The notes under the pieces were generated by a model that worked only from the letters and a program-made list of their open reading frames with translations, did not search any database and was not told where the DNA came from. The position numbers and the translations under genes were made by a program. 64,000 nt of DNA from Streptomyces sp. NBC_01460. Lineage in GTDB: Bacteria; Actinomycetota; Actinomycetes; Streptomycetales; Streptomycetaceae. Positions 54,473-64,000 of this stretch are shown one piece after another; positions within the stretch are counted from its first letter, which is position 1, and each line of letters opens with the position of its first letter. The stretch spans positions 2,728,001 to 2,792,000 of the forward strand of contig NZ_CP109473.1 in NCBI RefSeq assembly GCF_036227405.1, given 5' to 3'.

Positions 54473-55714
54473 TCAGTCCACCAGGTCCCGCACGACGGCG
54501 TCGGCCAGCAGCCGGCCGCGCAGGGTGAGGACGGCGCGGCCCTCGGTGTACGGCCCGGGCTCCAGCAGCCCGTCCGCCACCGCGCGGCCCGCCGCCGCGA
54601 GCCCGGCGGGGGCCAGCAGCGAGAGCGGGCAGCCCTCGACGAGGCGCAGCTCCAGCAGGATGCGCTCGACCCGCCGGTCCTCGTCGCCGAGCACCTCACG
54701 GCCGGCGCCGGGCGAACGGCCCTCTGCCAGGGCCTGCGCGTAGGCGCCGGGGTGCTTCACGTTCCACCAGCGCACCCCGCCGACGTGGCTGTGCGCCCCG
54801 GGCCCGGCACCCCACCAGTCGGCGCCGCGCCAGTACAGCTCGTTGTGCAGGCAGCGGCCCTCCGGCGTACGGGACCAGTTCGACACCTCGTACCAGGAGA
54901 AGCCGGCGGCCGCCATCGCCTCGTCGGCGATCAGGTAGCGGTCCGCGTGGACGTCGTCGTCCGTCATCGGGACCTCGCCCCGGCGGATGCGGCGGGCCAG
55001 CTGGGTCCCCTCCTCGACGATCAGCGCGTACGCCGACACGTGGTCGGGCCCGGCGCCGATCGCCGCGTCCAGGGAGGCCCGCCAGTCGTCGTCGGACTCG
55101 CCGGGGGTCCCGTAGATCAGGTCGAGGTTGACGTGCTCGAAGCCGGCCTCGCGGGCCTCGGCGACACAGGCCTCGGGCCTGCCGGGGGTGTGGGTGCGGT
55201 CCAGGACCTTCAGGACGTGCTTCCGGGCGCTCTGCATGCCGAAGGAGACCCGGTTGAAGCCTCCCTCCCGCAGTGCCGCCAGGTACGCCGGATCCACGGA
55301 TTCCGGATTGGCCTCCGTGGTGATCTCGGCGTCCTCGGCCAGCCCGAACTCCTCCCGGATCGCCGCGAGCATCCGGACGAGGTCGGCGGCGGGCAGCAGC
55401 GTCGGCGTACCGCCGCCGACGAAGACCGTGCGGACCGGCCGGGGGTCGTCGCCGAGCACCTTGCGGGCCTGGCGCACCTCCTCGACGAGGTGGGCCGCGT
55501 AGTTGTCCCGGGAGGCGAGGGCGCCTCCGGAGCCGCGCAGCTCGGTCGCGGTGTAGGTGTTGAAGTCGCAGTAGCCGCAGCGGGTGGCGCAGTAGGGCAC
55601 GTGCAGGTAGAAGCCGAGCGGCCGGCCGGCGGCGCCTTCCAGGGCGTGGCGGGGCAGCGCCCCGTCGTCGGGCACGGGCTCACCATCGGGCAGTACGGAA
55701 GGCATACCGTCCAT
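54473..55714 (-). CDS. hemW: HemW-like radical SAM protein
   Basis: A 413-residue radical SAM enzyme of the HemN/HemW group. It has the cluster motif VPYCATRCGYCDFNTYT, GGGTPTLLP, EANPESVDPAYLAALREGGFNRVSFGMQS, VNLDLIYGTPGE and YEVSNWSRTPEGRCLHNELYW. HemW relatives carry heme rather than act as coproporphyrinogen oxidases, so a heme-insertion role is favoured. Start options are GTG 55720 (GTGA overlap with the upstream stop), ATG 55714 and ATG 55705; the conserved part begins after all of them. Confidence 0.92.
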   Translation of the reverse strand: MDGMPSVLPDGEPVPDDGALPRHALEGAAGRPLGFYLHVPYCATRCGYCDFNTYTATELRGSGGALASRDNYAAHLVEEVRQARKVLGDDPRPVRTVFVGGGTPTLLPAADLVRMLAAIREEFGLAEDAEITTEANPESVDPAYLAALREGGFNRVSFGMQSARKHVLKVLDRTHTPGRPEACVAEAREAGFEHVNLDLIYGTPGESDDDWRASLDAAIGAGPDHVSAYALIVEEGTQLARRIRRGEVPMTDDDVHADRYLIADEAMAAAGFSWYEVSNWSRTPEGRCLHNELYWRGADWWGAGPGAHSHVGGVRWWNVKHPGAYAQALAEGRSPGAGREVLGDEDRRVERILLELRLVEGCPLSLLAPAGLAAAGRAVADGLLEPGPYTEGRAVLTLRGRLLADAVVRDLVD

Positions 55715-55716
55715 TG

Positions 55717-57678
55717 TCACTCGCCGACGGAGCTGCCCCGCACATCCGTGTGCCGGTCCTCGTCGACCTGGATCACCAGCAGGGCCAGGTCGTCGTCGGG
55801 CGGGCGCTCGGCGAAGGTGTGGACGGCCCGCTTGATGCGGTCGGCTATCCCCGCGGCCGGAAGCCCCGCGCAGCCGGCCAGGACCCGCGCCAGGCCGTCG
55901 CCGTCGTCGAACATGAGCCGCCCCGAGCGCCGCTCCGTCACCCCGTCGGTGACACAGAGCAGGCTGTCGCCGGGTTCCAGGTCGAAGCTCTGGCTCCCGT
56001 ACGCGACGTCCTCGACGATCCCGAGCAGCACCTGGGACTCGGCGGCCGGCCGTACGGAGCCGTCGGGGCGCAGCAGCAGCGGGAGCGGATGGCCCGCGCT
56101 CGCCACGGTGCAGCGCACACCGCCGTCGGGGAGCGGCACGAGGTCGCCGTACAGCAGGGAGAGGAAGCGGGACTGCGAGCCGTCCTGCATCTGTCCGCCG
56201 TCCTGGAGCTGCTGGCCGCCGGCCGCGGCGACCATGAGGGCCGCGGCCTCCGCCGCCTCCATGGCGTCGTCCAGGAGGAGCCGGTTGAGGCGGTCGAGGA
56301 CCTCGCCGACGCGGAAGCCCTCCCGGGACAGCAGGCGCAGCCAGGGGCGTGCGAGACCGGTGACGACGGCGGCCTCGGGGCCGCTGCCCTGGACGTCTCC
56401 GAGCACGAAGCACCAGCGGCCGCCGGGGCAAGGGAACAGGTCGTAGAAGTCGCCGCCGACCACGCCGTCGTCCCCGGGTTCGTACACGAGCGCGCTGGTG
56501 ACCCCGGGTATCTCGGCGACCTTGCTGGGGAGCAGGCCGCGCTGGAGGATGCGGCTGATCGTGGCCTGGCGGGTGTAGGCGCGGGCGGCGCCGACCGCGA
56601 GGCCGACCCGGCGCACGAAGTCCGCGAGGAGGACGGCGACCTCGTCGGGGATGTGGTCGGTGCCCTCGCGGCCCACGAGGACCGCCCCCAGCGTCCGCCC
56701 GCCCGAGATGATGCGGTGGGCGAGAGCGGCCCCCGTGCCGTCCCCGCGCCCCGCCGCGGCGCCTCCGGGCCAGGGCATGGGCACCGGGCCCGTACCGACG
56801 CTCCCGGGTAAGCGGAGCGGCTCCTTCTCCAGCGCGGGCCGCAGCAGCGCGGTCCGCGCCTCGTCGCTGTGCCAGACGCCGGCGAGCCGGGGCAACGCCG
56901 CAGGGCCGCCGCCCTCGCTCTCCAGCCATATCGCACACCAGTCGGCGAGCCGGGGCACCAGGAGCGGGCCCGCCGTCGAGGCCACCAGGTCCTCGTCGAG
57001 CTGGCCGGCGAGGAGACCGGACGCCTCGGCCAGGAAGGCGGGCCCGCCCCGCCCTGCCCACTCCGCGTCGTCGCGTGCGGCGTGTCCGGCCGCCGGGGTG
57101 ACGGTCCCGCCGGTGTGCGGGCCGCGCCCGCGGGTGACGCCGTCGGCCGCCTGGACGTCGGGCATGCCGTAGCGGTCGTCGCCGAGGAGCCGGGCCCAGA
57201 CGGTCTTGAGCCCGGTGCGGTAGGTGATGCCCCAGGACTCGGCGAGCGTGGCGACGAGCTGAAGCCCCCGGCCGTACTCGGCGGGGTCGGGCCGCTCGGC
57301 ACGGCCGTCGCGCACCGACCGGGCAGGGTGGTGGTCGGTGATCTCCAGCACCAGGGCGGCCGGCTCGGGTCCGGCCGAGTCCTCCAGCCTGAGGAGGAGC
57401 TCGACCGTCGTACCGGCGTGCACGACCGCGTTGGTGACCAGCTCGCTGGCCACTGTCAGCGCGTCGTCGGTGAGCCGCTCGCCGAACTCGCCGGTGGACG
57501 GCAGACCGAGGCCCGTCCAGTCGCCGAGCGCCGCCCGGACGAATCTGCGGGCGGCGGCCGACGCCTGCGGGATACCGGGCAGGCTCGTGCGCGCGACCGG
57601 ACGCCCACCCTCGGCCTGACCTGCGACGACGGTGCCGGGACGCTGAACGATGTCCCGCTGCAAGGGAATGGGCCCCAC
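55717..57678 (-). CDS. SpoIIE-type PP2C phosphatase fused to an HATPase domain
   Basis: A 653-residue signalling protein. An HATPase_c anti-sigma-like domain comes first (about residues 30-170: LTVASELVTNAVVHAGTTVELLLRLED with the N-box, and GRGLQLVATLAESWG). A GAF-like linker follows, then a SpoIIE phosphatase domain (VYEPGDDGVVGGDFYDLFPCPGGRWCFVLGDVQGSGPEAAVVTGLA, DLEPGDSLLCVTDGVTERR, RPPDDDLALLVIQVD). It probably acts in partner-switching control of a sigma factor. GTG 57678 has AGGAG upstream and is preferred over starts that lengthen the N-terminus. Confidence 0.88.
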   Translation of the reverse strand: MGPIPLQRDIVQRPGTVVAGQAEGGRPVARTSLPGIPQASAAARRFVRAALGDWTGLGLPSTGEFGERLTDDALTVASELVTNAVVHAGTTVELLLRLEDSAGPEPAALVLEITDHHPARSVRDGRAERPDPAEYGRGLQLVATLAESWGITYRTGLKTVWARLLGDDRYGMPDVQAADGVTRGRGPHTGGTVTPAAGHAARDDAEWAGRGGPAFLAEASGLLAGQLDEDLVASTAGPLLVPRLADWCAIWLESEGGGPAALPRLAGVWHSDEARTALLRPALEKEPLRLPGSVGTGPVPMPWPGGAAAGRGDGTGAALAHRIISGGRTLGAVLVGREGTDHIPDEVAVLLADFVRRVGLAVGAARAYTRQATISRILQRGLLPSKVAEIPGVTSALVYEPGDDGVVGGDFYDLFPCPGGRWCFVLGDVQGSGPEAAVVTGLARPWLRLLSREGFRVGEVLDRLNRLLLDDAMEAAEAAALMVAAAGGQQLQDGGQMQDGSQSRFLSLLYGDLVPLPDGGVRCTVASAGHPLPLLLRPDGSVRPAAESQVLLGIVEDVAYGSQSFDLEPGDSLLCVTDGVTERRSGRLMFDDGDGLARVLAGCAGLPAAGIADRIKRAVHTFAERPPDDDLALLVIQVDEDRHTDVRGSSVGE

Positions 57679-57795
57679 GGTGCGGCTCCTGACAGTCTCG
57701 CGAAACGCCGCTGACGTATCCCGACAGAGTGACAGACCGGGCGTGCCCATAAGCGCCGAGTGACGCAAGTGGCCGGAGTCGAACAGGAACGGCGG

Positions 57796-57831
57796 CGGGG
57801 CCGGTGGGCGCACCCGCGCCCACCGGCCCCG
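57796..57831 (-). terminator. Terminator downstream of the acyl-CoA ligase gene
   Basis: A perfect 16-base stem (CGGGGCCGGTGGGCGC with its complement) and an ACCC loop, 22 bases past the ligase stop and upstream of the phosphatase gene. Confidence 0.85.
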
Positions 57832-57853
57832 CTCCGACGTGCTCCTGGGGCGT

Positions 57854-59743
<1,890 letters not shown>

Positions 59744-60100
59744 GACGTCCTCCGGGCCTGCGGCATTGCTACGACCGGCTTATGGGTGCTGCTGCTTGTA
59801 TGTCCTGCTTCTCGTGCCCGCTCGGCCTGCTTGTTTAACTGGCGAGTAACTAACGGGTGGTGATCAGAGTAGAGCGCGCGGGACCGTCACGTAAGAGGCA
59901 ACAGGCCGCCGCTTGATAACGAACCGGGCCCCTGTGCGGCGGATGTCCGCGACACAGGGGCCAGTTGGGCTACTCCCGGGTACGTCCGGAAACGTACTGC
60001 AGGGTGGTCCGGGCCGGACGGGGGCGAGGCGCCGCTCCCCGACCTCACCCCTCACCGGGCGGGGACTGCTTCTCGGCCGTGCCCCCCGCCCGGGCGGGGG
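59744..60100. other. 357-base spacer between the acyl-CoA ligase and lepA
   Basis: The ligase promoter region includes an AT-richer part (59820-59880), and the lepA terminator lies at 59927-59962. No gene is called; the 63-codon reverse frame here ends inside the ligase spacer and has no pattern. Confidence 0.7.
59927..59962 (-). terminator. Terminator downstream of lepA
   Basis: GGCCCCTGTG and CACAGGGGCC form a 10-base stem with additional internal pairing. It lies 138 bases past the lepA stop. Confidence 0.65.
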
Positions 60101-61975
60101 CTACTTCTTGGCCTTGCCCTCGCCGGCCGACTCGTCGGTCGACAGGACGGAGATGAACGCGTCCTGCGGCACCTCCACGTTGCCGACCATCTTCATCCGC
60201 TTCTTGCCTTCCTTCTGCTTCTCCAGCAGCTTCCGCTTACGGGAGATGTCACCGCCGTAGCACTTGGCGAGGACGTCCTTGCGGATGGCGCGGACGGTCT
60301 CACGGGCGATGACCCGGGAGCCGATGGCCGCCTGGATCGGCACCTCGAAGTTCTGCCGGGGGATGAGCTTCTGCAGCTTGGCGACGAGCCGGACACCGTA
60401 CGCGTACGCCTTGTCCTTGTGCGTGACCGCCGAGAAGGCGTCGACCTTGTCGCCGTGCAGCAGGATGTCGACCTTGACGAGCTGGGCGGACTGCTCACCC
60501 GTGGGCTCGTAGTCGAGCGAGGCGTAGCCGCGGGTCTTGGACTTCAGCTGGTCGAAGAAGTCGAAGACGATCTCGGCGAGCGGCAGGGTGTAGCGGATCT
60601 CGACCCGGTCCTCGGAGAGGTAGTCCATGCCGAGCAGGGTGCCGCGCCGGTTCTGGCAGAGCTCCATGATCGCGCCGATGAACTCGCTGGGCGCCAGGAC
60701 CGTGGCCCTGACGACCGGCTCGTGCACCTTGTCGATCTTGCCCTCGGGGAACTCGCTCGGGTTGGTCACGACGTGCTCGGAGCCGTCCTCCATCTCCACG
60801 CGGTAGACCACGTTGGGGGCGGTGGCGATGAGCTCCAGACCGAACTCGCGCTCCAGGCGCTCACGGATGACGTCGAGGTGCAGCAGGCCGAGGAAGCCCA
60901 CGCGGAAGCCGAAGCCGAGCGCGGCCGAGGTCTCCGGCTCGTACACCAGGGCGGCGTCGTTGAGCTGGAGCTTGTCGAGGGCCTCGCGCAGATCCGGGTA
61001 GTCGGATCCGTCCAGGGGGTAGAGCCCCGAGAAGACCATCGGCTTGGGGTCCTTGTAGCCGCCCAGCGCCTCGGTCGCCCCCTTGTTCAGGGAGGTGATG
61101 GTGTCACCGACCTTGGACTGCCGGACGTCCTTCACACCGGTGATGATGTAGCCGACCTCGCCCACGCCGATGCCGTCGGCCGGGGTCATCTCCGGGGAGG
61201 AGACACCGATCTCCAGCAGCTCGTGGGTGGCGCCCGTCGACATCATCCTGATGCGCTCGCGCTTGTTGAGCTGGCCGTCCACGACCCGGACGTAGGTGAC
61301 GACACCGCGGTAGGCGTCGTAGACCGAGTCGAAGATCATCGCGCGGGCGGGGGCGTCGGCCTGGCCGATCGGGGCCGGGACGTCCCGGACCACCCGGTCG
61401 AGCAGCGCGTCCACGCCGATACCGGTCTTCGCTGAGACCTTGAGCACGTCCTCCGGCTGGCAGCCGATGAGGTTGGCCAGTTCCTCGGAGAACTTCTCGG
61501 GCTGCGCGGCGGGCAGGTCGATCTTGTTGAGCACCGGGACGATGGTGAGGTCGTTCTCCATCGCCAGGTAGAGGTTGGCCAGCGTCTGCGCCTCGATGCC
61601 CTGGGCCGCGTCGACCAGGAGGACGGTGCCCTCGCACGCCGCCAGGGAGCGGGAGACCTCGTAGGTGAAGTCCACGTGGCCCGGGGTGTCGATCATGTTG
61701 AGGATGTGGGTCGTGCCCTTGTCCTCACCCTCGGTGGGCGCCCACGGCAGACGGACCGCCTGGGACTTGATGGTGATGCCGCGCTCGCGCTCGATGTCCA
61801 TCCGGTCGAGATACTGGGCGCGCATCTGCCGCTGGTCGACCACTCCCGTCAGCTGGAGCATCCGGTCGGCAAGAGTCGACTTGCCGTGGTCGATGTGCGC
61901 GATGATGCAGAAATTGCGGATCAGCGCCGGGTCGGTACGGCTCGGCTCGGGCACGTTGGTAGGAGTCGCGGGCAC
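60101..61975 (-). CDS. lepA: Elongation factor 4 (LepA)
   Basis: A 624-residue ribosomal GTPase that remodels stalled ribosomes and aids assembly. The G domain is [18 protein letters not shown], with G2 [11 protein letters not shown]3 [16 protein letters not shown] and G4 NKIDLP. EF-G-like domains 2, 3 and 5 follow, and the LepA-specific C-terminal domain has [28 protein letters not shown] 61975 gives the usual short N-terminal extension. It diverges from rpsT, as in many bacteria. Confidence 0.97.
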   Translation of the reverse strand: MPATPTNVPEPSRTDPALIRNFCIIAHIDHGKSTLADRMLQLTGVVDQRQMRAQYLDRMDIERERGITIKSQAVRLPWAPTEGEDKGTTHILNMIDTPGHVDFTYEVSRSLAACEGTVLLVDAAQGIEAQTLANLYLAMENDLTIVPVLNKIDLPAAQPEKFSEELANLIGCQPEDVLKVSAKTGIGVDALLDRVVRDVPAPIGQADAPARAMIFDSVYDAYRGVVTYVRVVDGQLNKRERIRMMSTGATHELLEIGVSSPEMTPADGIGVGEVGYIITGVKDVRQSKVGDTITSLNKGATEALGGYKDPKPMVFSGLYPLDGSDYPDLREALDKLQLNDAALVYEPETSAALGFGFRVGFLGLLHLDVIRERLEREFGLELIATAPNVVYRVEMEDGSEHVVTNPSEFPEGKIDKVHEPVVRATVLAPSEFIGAIMELCQNRRGTLLGMDYLSEDRVEIRYTLPLAEIVFDFFDQLKSKTRGYASLDYEPTGEQSAQLVKVDILLHGDKVDAFSAVTHKDKAYAYGVRLVAKLQKLIPRQNFEVPIQAAIGSRVIARETVRAIRKDVLAKCYGGDISRKRKLLEKQKEGKKRMKMVGNVEVPQDAFISVLSTDESAGEGKAKK

Positions 61976-62190
61976 GCAGGGTCCTGATTCTTGAGACGCC
62001 GGACGCCGTGTCTCGGGTCGAAGTCGGGTCGGACGGATCGATACGTAGCCTCCATGGTCCCACGCCTGCGGGGCCGGGACCGGTTTGGGCCGGTCCCAGG
62101 GTGACTGCTACCGTGGGCAGCTGTGCCTCGTGGCCCTCAGAAGCGGCGTGGCGCACATAGGAGATCCAACGAACCTGAAAAGGCTCTTTC

Positions 62191-62457
62191 GTGGCGAACA
62201 TCAAGTCCCAGATCAAGCGGAACAAGACGAACGAGAAGGCGCGCCTGCGCAACAAGGCCGTCAAGTCCTCGCTCAAGACCTCGATCCGCAAGGCCCGTGA
62301 GGCTGCCGCTGCCGGTGACGTCGAGAAGGCCACTGTGGCCGTCCGTGACGCGTCGCGCCAGCTCGACAAGGCTGTCTCGAAGGGTGTCATCCACAAGAAC
62401 GCCGCCGCCAACAAGAAGTCGGCGCTGGCGCTCAAGGTTGCCGCCCTCCAGGGCTGA
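62191..62457 (+). CDS. rpsT: 30S ribosomal protein S20
   Basis: An 88-residue basic protein: [38 protein letters not shown], then [31 protein letters not shown]. It binds helices of 16S rRNA in the body of the small subunit. GTG 62191 is the only start that fits. It diverges from lepA, and a strong terminator follows. Confidence 0.97.
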   Translation: MANIKSQIKRNKTNEKARLRNKAVKSSLKTSIRKAREAAAAGDVEKATVAVRDASRQLDKAVSKGVIHKNAAANKKSALALKVAALQG

Positions 62458-62578
62458 ACCACTGATGTGATCGCCGGTACGGACCCAGCGGGCCCTCTCT
62501 CCCGCTCCTGACCGGCACCCCGCGCCGCACACCGAACCTGCGTTCGCCACGCGGGTGCGGCGCAACCAAGCGTGAACC

Positions 62579-62624
62579 GAAGGCCCCGGCCACCGTTCTC
62601 CCCAGGACGGCGGCCGGGGCCTTC
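62579..62624 (+). terminator. Terminator downstream of rpsT
   Basis: GAAGGCCCCGGCC and GGCCGGGGCCTTC form a 13-base stem with a 20-base loop, followed by GTTCGT. It lies 121 bases past the rpsT stop. Confidence 0.8.
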
Positions 62625-62696
62625 GTTCGTGGGGACGACCGTGGGTGGGGCCCGCCTCTCGAGCACGTCGGCTGCCGCCCTGGTGTGGCGTGTCCC

Positions 62697-62799
62697 AGTG
62701 GCCGCCGGAGGGTGCCGCGCGGGGGGCGCTCTCAGCGGCCGCCGGAGCGTGCCGCGCGGGGGCGCGCTCTCAGCGGCCGCCGGAGCGGGCCGCGCGGGC
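62697..62799. repeat. Three tandem copies of the holA 3' end
   Basis: A unit of about 37-38 bases recurs three times at 62697, 62732 and 62770. The holA copy begins TCAGCGGCCGCCGGAGCG and contains the real stop codon; the next copy differs at one base in the first 28, and the third at a few more. The two outer copies lie downstream of holA and are not needed for it. Confidence 0.85.
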
Positions 62800-63759
62800 A
62801 ACGGCGACCACGGCCTTCTCCAGGGCATACTCGGGGTCGTCCCCGCCGCCCTTGACGCCCGCGTCGGCCGCGGCGACCGCGATCAGCGCCGCCGACACTC
62901 CGTCGGGTGTCCAGCCCCGCATCTGCTGACGGACCCGGTCGATCTTCCAGGGCGGCATGCCGAGCTCACGGGCCAGGTCCGCGGGGCGTCCGCCCCGGGC
63001 CGAGGAGAGCTTGCCGATCGCCCGGACACCCTGCGCGAGGGCGCTGGTGATCAGCACGGGGGCGACACCGGTGGACAGCGACCACCGCAGCGCCTCCAGC
63101 GCCTCCGCCGCACGCCCTTCGACGGCACGGTCGGCGACGGTGAAGGACGAGGCCTCCGCCCGGCCCGTGTAGTAGCGGGCGACGACGGCCTCGTCGATGG
63201 TGCCTTCGACATCCGCGACCAGCTGCGAGACGGCGCTCGCCAGCTCCCGCAGGTCACTGCCGATGGAGTCCACCAGGGCCTGGCACGCCTCGGGGGTCGC
63301 GGAGCGCCCGAGGGCCCGGAACTCCGACCGTACGAAGGACAGCCGCTCGGCCGGCTTGGTGGTCTTGGGGCACGCCACCTCACGCGCCCCGGCCTTCCGG
63401 ACCGCGTCCAGGAGACTCTTGCCCTTGGCTCCGCCCGCGTGCAGGAGCACGAGGGTGATCTCCTCGGCGGGGGCGCCCAGGTACGCCTTGACGTCCTTGA
63501 CGGTGTCGGCGGAGAGGTCGTGCGCGTTGCGCACGATCACCACCTTCCGCTCCGCGAAGAGCGAGGGACTGGTGAGCTCGGCGAGCGTACCGGGCTGCAA
63601 CTGGTCCGAGGTGAGGTCGCGGACGTCCGTGTCGGCGTCGGAGGCGCGTGCCGCGGCCACCACATGCTGCACGGCACGGTCCAGGAGCAGGTCTTCCTGG
63701 CCCACGGCGAGCGTGACGGGGGCGAGCGGATCGTCGGTGGAACTGCGTCTGGTGGCCAT
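62770..63759 (-). CDS. holA: DNA polymerase III delta subunit
   Basis: A 329-residue clamp-loader subunit that opens the beta clamp. Family regions are visible: VTLAVGQEDLLLDRAVQHVVA, FAERKVVIVRNAHDLS, and near the C-terminus ALEALRWSLSTGVAPVLITSALAQGVRAIGKL ... LGMPPWKIDRVRQQMRGWTPDGVSAALIAVAAADAGVKGGGDDPEYALEKAVV. ATG 63759 gives the expected start. Extended repeats follow its stop codon. Confidence 0.94.
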   Translation of the reverse strand: MATRRSSTDDPLAPVTLAVGQEDLLLDRAVQHVVAAARASDADTDVRDLTSDQLQPGTLAELTSPSLFAERKVVIVRNAHDLSADTVKDVKAYLGAPAEEITLVLLHAGGAKGKSLLDAVRKAGAREVACPKTTKPAERLSFVRSEFRALGRSATPEACQALVDSIGSDLRELASAVSQLVADVEGTIDEAVVARYYTGRAEASSFTVADRAVEGRAAEALEALRWSLSTGVAPVLITSALAQGVRAIGKLSSARGGRPADLARELGMPPWKIDRVRQQMRGWTPDGVSAALIAVAAADAGVKGGGDDPEYALEKAVVAVARAARSGGR

Positions 63760-63868
63760 CGCGGTCCAGCATCCCACGGCCCTGTGACACCGCCGCGGGG
63801 CAGGCGCCCGGAGTACCTCCCGGGCCTCGGCGTACCTCCCGGGCCCCGGCGTACCGGAGAATGAACGG

Positions 63869-64000
63869 GTGAGCGACGTGAGACATGTACTGGTGCTGCC
63901 CGACCGGGACACGGCCGAGGAGGTCGCGGGGGAACTGCACGACCGGTTCCGGGTCACCGAGGAGCCGCAGCTGGTCCGGGACGCCCTGGCCGGCGAGGAC
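63869..64000 (+). CDS. Hypothetical protein, 5' part
   Basis: A frame from GTG 63869 stays open to the right edge (44 codons): VSDVRHVLVLPDRDTAEEVA, then GELHDRFRVTEEPQLVRDALAGED. GGAG lies ten bases upstream. An alternative GTG is at 63878. The start looks like a strand-helix pattern (HVLVLPDRDTAEEVAGEL) with no recognised family; the gene continues beyond the window. Confidence 0.6.
   Translation, partial: MSDVRHVLVLPDRDTAEEVAGELHDRFRVTEEPQLVRDALAGED

Overview
The window looks like a 64 kb piece of a Streptomyces chromosome. GC content is very high, GTG starts are common, third codon positions are almost always G or C, and many adjacent genes share a 4-base GTGA stop/start overlap. Gene content and order (assimilatory nitrate/nitrite genes, ppdK, dusB, glyS, znuACB-zur, uppS, recO, leuA, phoH-ybeY-era, hrcA-dnaJ, lepA-rpsT-holA) match the conserved core of that genus. 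No rRNA, tRNA, CRISPR array, insertion sequence or prophage was recognised.

Region 1 (1-13.1 kb) handles nitrogen assimilation and small accessory functions. It holds the 5' end of a sirohydrochlorin chelatase (siroheme supply), a SanA-like protein, nitrate reductase NasA, a three-gene reverse-strand set (FMN reductase, CutA, gamma-glutamylcyclotransferase-like), a sortase F pair, a TSUP permease, and a flavoprotein-nirB-nirD operon. GlnR-type boxes precede nasA and the nirBD operon, a perfect SoxR-type operator controls the FMN reductase, and a Crp-type site lies before the sortase pair.

Region 2 (13.1-24 kb) contains a Tat-exported PhoX-like gene broken by a one-base frameshift in a G run, a glyoxalase-fold protein, an ArsR-like regulator, pyruvate phosphate dikinase, DusB, small proteins and glycyl-tRNA synthetase. 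The spacer upstream of ppdK is AT-richer, with a palindrome and a recurring heptamer.

Region 3 (23.5-34 kb) is zinc uptake under Zur, then uppS, recO, a TerB-like gene, leuA with a 15-codon attenuation peptide (four consecutive Leu codons), and an M4 protease next to an emfourin-type inhibitor.

Region 4 (33-50 kb) carries the phoH-ybeY-CNNM-YjbR run and the nearby era/cytidine-deaminase-like pair, with a divergent regulator/exporter pair between them. It continues with PfkB kinase, MFS, adenosine deaminase, RNase Z, HIT, RsmE, nitronate monooxygenase, and hrcA-dnaJ under a CIRCE operator.

Region 5 (50-64 kb) has an MBL hydrolase, DUF3097, a 960-aa membrane protein with a periplasmic-binding-protein-like ectodomain, hemW, a SpoIIE-type phosphatase fused to an HATPase, an acyl-CoA ligase, lepA, rpsT, holA and the start of a last gene.

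The least explained items are the 960-aa receptor-like protein and a recurring pattern in which the stop-codon-containing 3' end of a gene (era, holA, possibly rsmE) is tandemly duplicated just downstream.
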